Assembly: GCA_025056895.1 (NCBI GenBank) | Contig: JANWVJ010000006.1 | Location: forward strand, 1 to 55,374 | Direction of reading: 5' to 3' | Length of the DNA stretch: 55,374 nt | DNA from: Thermoflexales bacterium | Lineage (GTDB): Bacteria; Chloroflexota; Anaerolineae; J036; Brachytrichaceae | Shown: positions 49,581-55,374 of the stretch, in pieces | Numbering within the stretch: the stretch's first letter is position 1 | Layout: each line of letters begins with the position of its first letter | Made by a program: the position numbers and the translations under genes | Notes under the pieces: model-generated | The model's database searches: none | Told to the model about the DNA's origin: nothing | Seen by the model: only the letters and a program-made list of their open reading frames with translations

Positions 49581-52127
49581 TCACCTATCGCTTCTCCAGA
49601 CACTGGTCAGGCCCACTTGACCGAGGTGCAAAGGGCGTCCAGAGGTAATCAATACTGTGCGAGTCTCGCCGGGCAACAGGTCAAAATAATTGTCTTCCGG
49701 CAGTGCGTCCGCCGGCAGCGTCAACTGTACGGCGTGGGCAAAGATATCGCTGCTCACAGAAGCGTGCCAGAGACGGGGGCCGGCTTTCGAGAGAGCCAGC
49801 GTCAGATTCGGTTTCAAGAGCTTCAAGTTGCGCACATCGCTCACCCGCAGCGTGGCAGGGATAATCTGCACCTCTGGCGTATTCAAGCGCGTCACGCGCG
49901 CCATCCACAGATGGGTGGCCGGATCGTGCGCTCCACGCCGAAACTCGGCTACGATGGAACGGGTCATAGGGAGCGAGAGAAAACGCGCGCGCCGCAGATC
50001 GCGCCGCTGATCGCGCGGCCGGCCATCGAGCGGCATCACGCCATATTCCAGAATACCTTTTAACACGAGCGGGGTGTCGTTGACCAAAGTTATCGTTACG
50101 CGACCCTTGGTTGTCTCGCGCAAAATCAGGCGCGCCGGAGCGAACGCACGCCGCACAAAATACCACGCCGGCTTGCGACGCAGATAGGAGTCCAGAATCG
50201 TCCAGCCCACTTCGCCCCAACAATCGGCATACATCCAGAACAATCCACCATAGCAATTCGACCGTGCGCGGAATGACTCCAACGAGTAGCCATACATCAG
50301 CCCCTGCGTCAAGCCGCTGTACAAAAAATACTCGTCCAGTGAGATCGATTCCGGATCGGCATAGTGCTTGCGGATGCCGGCGTCCACCGTATTCTTCTCG
50401 AAGGTATTGTTATGGTGTTGCCAGACAGGGCTTTGCCGATCCAAGGGCGCGCCGTCGAGATAGGCCATCACGGTTTCCTTCACAGGCGCGCCGATATAGC
50501 CATATTCAGAGATAAACAGCGCTGTGCACTTGTCGTACTCTTCAGGCGTGATGCGCTTGTTCATGTCTGGGTTCATCATGCAGTCAAACCAGTGATGGCG
50601 ATCCCCCACATCAGGCGCGTTAGGCGTCTCACCGCCGTAGGGTGAGCCGTTCCAGTAAGGAATCTCCGGGCAGTTGGCGCGCACGATAGCCGGCAGCAGA
50701 TAGTTGTACAGATACGCGCCGCTGCGCGTCTGACCATGCCACCACTCGTCGAAGGCCCAGTTGTTCTCGTTGCTGCCGCTCCACAGCGCGATGCAGGCGT
50801 GATTGCGCAAACGTTTGGTTTGATAGTCGGCTTCACGCCGCACTTCTTCGACAAACCAAGGCAGATGATCGGGATACGGGGCGCAGGCGAACATGAAGTC
50901 ATGCCAGACCAGAATACCGTAGCGATCACAGGCGTCGTAAAAGGCTTCTGGCTCGTACAATCCCCCACCCCACACCCGCAACATGTTGAAGTTGGCGCAC
51001 TGCGCCTCGCGCACAAGCTGATCGTACTTCTCAGAGGTCACCCGTGCGTACAATGTATCAGCGGGAATCCAGTTCGCGCCTTTGCAAAAGAGGTTGCGGT
51101 CGTTCACCACAAAAGCAAACCTGTCGCGGTCAATGAGGTCTATGAAGCGCAGGCCGGCTTTGACCGTGTGCACAGCCCGCTCACGTTGCGTGCGCAGTTC
51201 CACTTGAACGACGTAGCGATGCTGCGCACCCAATCCATTTGGCCACCACAGGCGTGGAGCGTTGAGATGTAGCGCGAAATCGATAAAGTTTAGGCCAGAG
51301 CGCAAGAGAACGGTTTTGCTGAGCGGGGGAAGAACCTGCCGGCGGTCGGCATCATAGAGGGTCAAGCGGAGTGTTCCCTCGCCGGTCTTGAAATAATGCA
51401 AAAAATCCACTGTGACCGTGACGCGCACATCGATCGCGCGTGTAATATCTGCATCCGGCAGACGGTGCGGCAACACGCGCACGTCGCGGATGCAGGCCGT
51501 GTTGAAGGCGCGCACCTTCACATCACCTGCGATTGCCGTAGTCGCTACGCGCGGACTCCAATCCCAACCGAACGAGTATTGCGGTTTGCGGACAAAGACG
51601 CGCCGTTGATCACCCCGTTCAGGTCGGCCATTGCCGGCTTCGGTGCTGACCGGTACACCCAGCGCAGCAAGCATGTCCGACGTCACGCCCTCCACACCAG
51701 TAGTGAGCCGCACCAGCAACGTGTTGTGGCCTCCTACATTGAGGTGCGTTTTGATGTCTGTCACAAAAGGATAGAACGCGCTCCGGTGATCACCTAAGTG
51801 GTGGCCATTCAGGAAAATCGATGCATTGGCGTCCAGACCGTTCAGCTCCAGTTCGACGGCGTCTGAGGCAAGCCAAGCCGGCTCGGTTGGGAAAATCTTA
51901 CGGAACCACCACGAGCGGTCTTCCGTCCAAGCACAATCGAAACTATTCAGACCGAGCAAGGGGTCGCGGATGCGGCCGGCCGCCATCAAGCCTTGATGGA
52001 TATCGCCGGGCACCGGCTGGGACATCCATCCTTCTGTGCGCGCCAAGACGCGTTCAGCGTCCTGAGGCAGGGTAGTCAGCGGTTCATCGATCAGCGCCCA
52101 TTCACCATTGAGAAGCGTTTCTTTCAT
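49581..52127 (-). CDS. Beta-mannosidase, glycoside hydrolase family 2
   Basis: An 848-residue GH2 enzyme of the beta-mannosidase branch, releasing mannose from beta-mannosides. The N-terminal sugar-binding jelly roll contains LNGEWALIDE, VPGDIHQGL and SWWFRKIF, typical of mannosidases. The immunoglobulin-like domain follows. The barrel has FCKGANWIPADTLYARV near 350, the acid/base glutamate in ALWSGSNENNWAF (near 454) and the nucleophile glutamate in FISEYGYIG (near 540). No signal peptide, so it is cytoplasmic and acts on imported oligosaccharide. GGAGG precedes the ATG at 52127. It lies upstream of the Opp-type importer on the same strand and is divergent from tRNA-Gly. Confidence 0.9.
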   Translation of the reverse strand: MKETLLNGEWALIDEPLTTLPQDAERVLARTEGWMSQPVPGDIHQGLMAAGRIRDPLLGLNSFDCAWTEDRSWWFRKIFPTEPAWLASDAVELELNGLDANASIFLNGHHLGDHRSAFYPFVTDIKTHLNVGGHNTLLVRLTTGVEGVTSDMLAALGVPVSTEAGNGRPERGDQRRVFVRKPQYSFGWDWSPRVATTAIAGDVKVRAFNTACIRDVRVLPHRLPDADITRAIDVRVTVTVDFLHYFKTGEGTLRLTLYDADRRQVLPPLSKTVLLRSGLNFIDFALHLNAPRLWWPNGLGAQHRYVVQVELRTQRERAVHTVKAGLRFIDLIDRDRFAFVVNDRNLFCKGANWIPADTLYARVTSEKYDQLVREAQCANFNMLRVWGGGLYEPEAFYDACDRYGILVWHDFMFACAPYPDHLPWFVEEVRREADYQTKRLRNHACIALWSGSNENNWAFDEWWHGQTRSGAYLYNYLLPAIVRANCPEIPYWNGSPYGGETPNAPDVGDRHHWFDCMMNPDMNKRITPEEYDKCTALFISEYGYIGAPVKETVMAYLDGAPLDRQSPVWQHHNNTFEKNTVDAGIRKHYADPESISLDEYFLYSGLTQGLMYGYSLESFRARSNCYGGLFWMYADCWGEVGWTILDSYLRRKPAWYFVRRAFAPARLILRETTKGRVTITLVNDTPLVLKGILEYGVMPLDGRPRDQRRDLRRARFLSLPMTRSIVAEFRRGAHDPATHLWMARVTRLNTPEVQIIPATLRVSDVRNLKLLKPNLTLALSKAGPRLWHASVSSDIFAHAVQLTLPADALPEDNYFDLLPGETRTVLITSGRPLHLGQVGLTSVWRSDR

Positions 52128-52234
52128 GCGATCCTCCGATTCGAAGAGGAAAAGACATCGGCTCGAGCGACGCGCCCTTCGACACAGAGCATGAAACAGC
52201 GGCGCCAAAAAGCAGCAACGCTGAATAATAAGGT

Positions 52235-52240
52235 TATAAT
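52235..52240 (+). promoter_or_regulatory. -10 box of the tRNA-Gly promoter
   Basis: A perfect TATAAT 19 bases before the tRNA-Gly 5' end. The -35 region is poor. Confidence 0.5.
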
Positions 52241-52259
52241 ACTCTTTCGTTGGTTCAAT

Positions 52260-52331
52260 GCGGGTGTAGCTGAGGGGTACAGCGTCTGCCTTCCAAGCAG
52301 AAGATCGCGGGTTCGAATCCCGTCGCCCGCT
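52260..52331 (+). tRNA. tRNA-Gly (anticodon UCC)
   Basis: A complete 72-base cloverleaf. The acceptor stem GCGGGTG pairs with CGCCCGC (one G-T pair). The anticodon stem TCTGC/GCAGA encloses loop CTTCCAA with anticodon TCC at 52292-52294. The T arm is CGGG-TTCGAAT-CCCG, discriminator T. CCA is not encoded. Confidence 0.96.
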
Positions 52332-52351
52332 CCTAAGAAGAATGGAGCCGT

Positions 52352-52425
52352 TGAGCAATCGGGACATTGAGCGATTGGCTCAATGGCTCAATCACTCAAT
52401 CGCCCAATCGCTGAATCACCCATTT
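52352..52425 (+). repeat. Octanucleotide repeat block between tRNA-Gly and leuB
   Basis: Units of 8 bases: TGAGCAAT, CGGGACAT and TGAGCGAT, then after TG the opposite orientation GCTCAATG, GCTCAATC, ACTCAATC, GCCCAATC, GCTGAATC and ACCCATTT. The first part is the reverse complement type of the second, so the block can fold back. It ends 7 bases before the leuB ATG. Confidence 0.75.
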
Positions 52426-52432
52426 GCCTTCC

Positions 52433-53521
52433 ATGAACCTTAAAATCACTGTCCTGGCCGGCGACGGCATCGGCCCCGAAGTCACCCGCGAAGCAATCAA
52501 CGTGCTCAAAGCCGTTGCCAAGCGTCACCATCACAAGCTGGAACTGGACTATGCCTTAATCGGCGGGATTGCTATCGACCGCGCCGGCAAGCCGTTGCCG
52601 GCAGAAACCGTCGCCGCCTGCAAAGCAGCCGATGCGGTGCTGCTGGGTGCGGTAGGCGGACCGAAATGGAGCGACCCCAGATCAAAAGTGCGCCCCGAAC
52701 AAGGACTGCTCGGCATCCGCAAGGCGTTGGGCCTGTTCGCCAACTTGCGTCCGGTGAAAGTATTCGATGCCCTGGTTGATGCGTCAACCTTAAAACCAGA
52801 AGTCGTGCGCGGGGTGGATGTGCTGATCGTGCGCGAGCTGACCGGCGGCGCATATTTTGGCAAACCGCAAGGTCAAAGCGGCCGACCGCCGGCGCGCGAA
52901 GCAGTGGACACCACCCAGTACACCGAGAAAGAGATCGCGCGCCTGATGCGCATCGCGTTCGAGCTGGCGCGCGGACGCCGGCGCAAGCTGACCTCGGTGG
53001 ACAAAGCCAACGTGCTGGCCACCTCTCGGCTGTGGCGTGCCGTTGCACATGAGGTGGCCGCCGAGTATCCCGACGTGCAATACGAAGATGTGCTGGTGGA
53101 CGCCTGCGCCATGCACCTGATTCGCGCGCCGAAGAACTATGATGTGATCGCCACCGAGAACCTGTTCGGCGACATTCTGAGCGATGAAGCGGCGATGTTG
53201 GCCGGCTCGATGGGGATGTTGCCCAGCGCCTCGCTGGGCGAGAAGCTGAACCGGCACGGCTATCGGCGCGGGCTATACGAGCCGATCCACGGCAGCGCGC
53301 CTGATATCGCCGGTCAGGGCATCGCCAACCCGCTCGCCACCATCCTCAGCGTCGCCATGATGCTGCGTTGGTCGTTTGGGTTGGAAGAAGAAGCCGCGCG
53401 TATCGAGAGCGCGGTAGAACGCGCACTCAACGACGGCCTGCGCTGTAAAGACATTGCCTCACCTGGCGCCACCGTGCTGGGCACAAAAGAAATGGGCGCA
53501 GCCGTGATCGAACGATTGTGA
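52433..53521 (+). CDS. leuB: 3-isopropylmalate dehydrogenase
   Basis: A 362-residue NAD-dependent decarboxylating dehydrogenase of leucine synthesis. [10 protein letters not shown] opens the protein; [10 protein letters not shown] and the substrate loop [16 protein letters not shown] near 95 are characteristic of LeuB rather than isocitrate dehydrogenase. [14 protein letters not shown], the catalytic lysine in [15 protein letters not shown] near 190, the metal-binding aspartates in [21 protein letters not shown], and the NAD site [22 protein letters not shown] follow. ATG at 52433 is preferred over TTG three codons upstream. No other leu gene is in the window. It follows tRNA-Gly and the octamer repeat. 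Confidence 0.94.
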   Translation: MNLKITVLAGDGIGPEVTREAINVLKAVAKRHHHKLELDYALIGGIAIDRAGKPLPAETVAACKAADAVLLGAVGGPKWSDPRSKVRPEQGLLGIRKALGLFANLRPVKVFDALVDASTLKPEVVRGVDVLIVRELTGGAYFGKPQGQSGRPPAREAVDTTQYTEKEIARLMRIAFELARGRRRKLTSVDKANVLATSRLWRAVAHEVAAEYPDVQYEDVLVDACAMHLIRAPKNYDVIATENLFGDILSDEAAMLAGSMGMLPSASLGEKLNRHGYRRGLYEPIHGSAPDIAGQGIANPLATILSVAMMLRWSFGLEEEAARIESAVERALNDGLRCKDIASPGATVLGTKEMGAAVIERL

Positions 53522-53527
53522 TTCAAA

Positions 53528-53597
53528 GCGGGTTTGAGCAGCGCCATCACAACGGTGCGTCGCGCGTTACGTTGACGGCGCTGCCTTCAATACCCGC
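53528..53597. terminator. Possible shared stem-loop between leuB and the ABC ATPase gene
   Basis: Imperfect long stem: GCGGGT, TTGA and GCAGCGCC pair with GGCGCTGC, TCAA and ACCCGC, leaving a 31-base loop. It sits between two convergent genes. There is no T run, so the terminator role is uncertain. Confidence 0.35.
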
Positions 53598-53605
53598 CTG
53601 CTTCA

Positions 53606-54976
53606 TCAAGCCGGCGCGTCGGCCAGCGATTCCTCCGGCAGGCGCAAGCGATTTCTATCGGCGTCGTATTCGAATAACTCGGCGTAACGCCCCCACTCCA
53701 CCGCCGTCTCCAACTGGCGCTGGGCTTCGTCGGCCGGGAAATGTTCGTCCAGCACATCCAGAAAGAACTCGGCGTCCATTTCAGCGCGCTTCGAGCCTTT
53801 TAAGGTGTTGGCAATGAAGCGCACGAGCGGCACACGCTCCAGCGCCTGGCGGCGGAACAACTCTTTACTCTCCAGAATATCTGCCTCGACGAACGCGTGG
53901 CCGGCGGGCGTCAACGACACACGGCCGTTGTGCACTTCGGCAAAGCCCAACAGACGCGCAGCGTCCAGGAAGTGCCACAGGTCGTCGGCGTCAATGTGCA
54001 ATTCGCCGGCCAGCTCGGCGACTTCATATGCGCCGCCGCGCTCATCCACCAGCTCCAGCAAACCGCTGACTCCTCCGATGCGCGCGTGCGGCAACGGCGG
54101 GAAGCGCTTTTCCATGCGCCGGTCGATGCCGGCGACCAGTTGCTGCACGTCGGCTTCTGGGTTTGTCATCGCCAAATAGATGGCGTCTTTGATCTGCTCG
54201 TAGCCGGGCATGGTTCGTTCGCGTGGGCGGGGCAGATCGATGCGCACTTCGCCGCGCACACGACCCGGATTGGCGCCGAGAATCAGCACGCGATCGGCCA
54301 ACAACACAGCGTCATCGATGTTGTGTGTTACGAGCAAGACACTGCGGGCTGGGAAGTTGCCGGCCGCCCACAAGTCGGCCACTTCGCTGCGCAAGTTCTC
54401 GGCAGTGAGCACATCCAAACCACTGAACGGCTCGTCCATAAAGAGCAGAGACGGCTGCATGACAAACGCGCGGGCCAGACCGACGCGTTGCTTCATACCG
54501 CCCGACAGCTCTTTGGGATAGGCGCTCTCAAAGCCGTCGAGGCCGACGCGGTCGATGGCCTGCAACGCGCGTCGCCGGCGCTCTTCACGCGGCACTCCTT
54601 GCGCCTTCAGGCCCAGCTCCACGTTCTCTTGCACGGTCAGCCACGGCAACAGGGCGAAGCTCTGGAAAACCATCGCCACGTCCGGATTAGGACCTTCTAC
54701 CGGCTTGCCGCTTGAAACCACCAGGCCGCTAGAAGGCGGAATCAAGCCGGCCAGGATGCGCAGCAAGGTGCTCTTGCCGCTGCCGCTCTTGCCCAACAGG
54801 GCCACAAACTCGCCTTCGTAGATCGTCAGGTTGATGTCTTGCAACACGGTGAAGATGCCCTTGCCGTCGGGCAGATCAAACGCCTTGCACACCTTCGTTG
54901 CCTGAAGCAGCACAGGACGAGTAGCAGTGGGTGCAGCCTTCTGCATCACCGTGAGATTGATCGGTGTCGTCGCCAT
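53606..54976 (-). CDS. NitT/TauT-type ABC transporter ATPase with AAA-associated C-terminal domain
   Basis: A 456-residue ATPase. The N-terminal 260 residues resemble nitrate/sulfonate/taurine importer ATPases: Walker A GKSGSGKST near 62, FQSFALLPWLTVQENV, signature ELSGGMKQRVGLARA, Walker B LLFMDEPFSGLDV, switch LVTHNIDD. Residues about 295-440 form the AAA-associated C-terminal domain, with a winged-helix look (AYEVAELAGELHIDADDLWHFLDAARLLGFAEV) that may sense the cargo or regulate the ATPase. ATG at 54976 is chosen; the longer frame is not conserved. The permease gene lies about 45 bases upstream on the same strand. Confidence 0.9.
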   Translation of the reverse strand: MATTPINLTVMQKAAPTATRPVLLQATKVCKAFDLPDGKGIFTVLQDINLTIYEGEFVALLGKSGSGKSTLLRILAGLIPPSSGLVVSSGKPVEGPNPDVAMVFQSFALLPWLTVQENVELGLKAQGVPREERRRRALQAIDRVGLDGFESAYPKELSGGMKQRVGLARAFVMQPSLLFMDEPFSGLDVLTAENLRSEVADLWAAGNFPARSVLLVTHNIDDAVLLADRVLILGANPGRVRGEVRIDLPRPRERTMPGYEQIKDAIYLAMTNPEADVQQLVAGIDRRMEKRFPPLPHARIGGVSGLLELVDERGGAYEVAELAGELHIDADDLWHFLDAARLLGFAEVHNGRVSLTPAGHAFVEADILESKELFRRQALERVPLVRFIANTLKGSKRAEMDAEFFLDVLDEHFPADEAQRQLETAVEWGRYAELFEYDADRNRLRLPEESLADAPA

Positions 54977-55022
54977 AAGACCCTCCGTTTTCAGTTCCAG
55001 TTCTTGTGGACATGTCAACCGT

Positions 55023-55374
55023 TCATAGCCGGTAGTGCGCCTCGGCCAGCGCATACAAGCGGCGCCATACCAGACGATTTAGAGCCACTACAAACACGCA
55101 CATCATTCCCACGCCAAGGACAATTCGCGGCCAGTCGCCGATGGCAGTGGCGTCGGCGATATAGGCGCCCAGGCCGGTTGCTTTGAGGGTTGTATTTCCC
55201 CATGACACAATCTCGGCCACGATGCTGGCGTTCCACGCGCCGCCGGAGGCGGTAAGCGCGCCGGTGACCCAGGCAGGGAAAATCGCCGGCCCGATCAATG
55301 CGCGCCAGCGTTGCCGGCGATTAAGGCGCAAGTTGACGATCATCTCACGCAAGTCATTCGGGATGCTCTGCGCG
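55023..55374 (-). CDS. ABC transporter permease (anion type), partial
   Basis: The last 117 codons of an inner-membrane permease; the frame stays open to the window edge, so the 5' part is missing. The visible part has the end of the EAA-type loop (QSIPNDLREMIVNLRLNRRQRW), then two helices around GPAIFPAWVTGALTASGGAWNASIVAEI and IVLGVGMMCVFVVALNRLVW. The 'GGAWNASIVAE' block is typical of the duplicated-permease anion transport family that goes with ATPases carrying the AAA-associated domain. The cargo is not known. Confidence 0.82.
   Translation of the reverse strand, partial: AQSIPNDLREMIVNLRLNRRQRWRALIGPAIFPAWVTGALTASGGAWNASIVAEIVSWGNTTLKATGLGAYIADATAIGDWPRIVLGVGMMCVFVVALNRLVWRRLYALAEAHYRL

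Noticed and set aside
1-55374. Insertion sequences, prophage or integrative element
   Set aside because: No transposase, integrase, terminal repeats or shift in base use was seen; the two tRNA genes have no att-like duplication nearby that I could find.

Overview
The window is a continuous, gene-dense piece of a bacterial chromosome with no mobile element, phage, rRNA or CRISPR array that I can see. Protein style suggests Chloroflexota, probably an Anaerolineae-like heterotroph. The hints are a serine hydroxymethyltransferase fused to GcvT, an RsmD with the variant motif APPQY, many lipoproteins with LAAC/FAAC lipoboxes feeding ABC importers, a helix-turn-helix/receiver regulator of a type common there, and GC-rich DNA with very frequent GCCGGC. 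This assignment comes from recognising families, not from a database search.

Layout. 1-7.2 kb: an aldolase tail, a HyuA-type hydantoinase/oxoprolinase and an SGNH acetylesterase read rightwards; rlmN reads left; a CBS-domain protein overlaps a phosphodiester glycosidase lipoprotein; rsmD, a histidine phosphatase and a small membrane protein form a leftward group. 7.2-9.6 kb: tRNA-Leu(UAG), trigger factor and ClpP, closed by a clear terminator. 9.6-15.8 kb (leftward): the GlyA-GcvT fusion, a cystathionine gamma-synthase-like enzyme, a URO-D-family protein and a DUF1349 protein. 15.9-19.7 kb (rightward): a class V aminotransferase-like protein and a GH3 beta-glucosidase. 19.7-29.6 kb: an ATP-grasp protein with an M24 aminopeptidase, a YtxH protein with a K+/H+ antiporter, a secreted HExxH protease, pheT and an aldo/keto reductase. 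29.6-33.2 kb: a convergent pair of signalling genes, an HTH/ATPase-like/receiver protein and a hybrid histidine kinase.

33.2-52.1 kb looks like a sugar-use region. It has a CUT1-type ABC importer (binding protein, two permeases), a ROK protein broken by an in-frame amber codon, a divergent GntR/FCD regulator with a textbook promoter and operator, the 2-oxoacid:ferredoxin oxidoreductase pair korA-korB, and an Opp-type ABC importer (A-B-C-D-F) directly downstream of a GH2 beta-mannosidase. The likely flow is oligosaccharide import, hydrolysis by beta-mannosidase and GH3 beta-glucosidase, sugar phosphorylation, and ferredoxin-linked oxidation of 2-oxoacids. In both importer operons the binding protein gene comes first and is followed by a stem-loop before the permeases. 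52.2-55.4 kb: tRNA-Gly(UCC), leuB, and an ABC ATPase with the start of its permease.

Main oddities: (1) the GlyA-GcvT linker is encoded by 13 decayed heptanucleotide repeats that resemble repeat blocks found just upstream of tig and leuB; (2) an in-frame TAG splits the ROK gene; (3) 11-bp-phased CGGCC repeats and an inverted repeat flank the sugar-importer promoter; (4) an ATP-grasp/aminopeptidase pair; (5) an Opp importer whose context points to mannosides rather than peptides.
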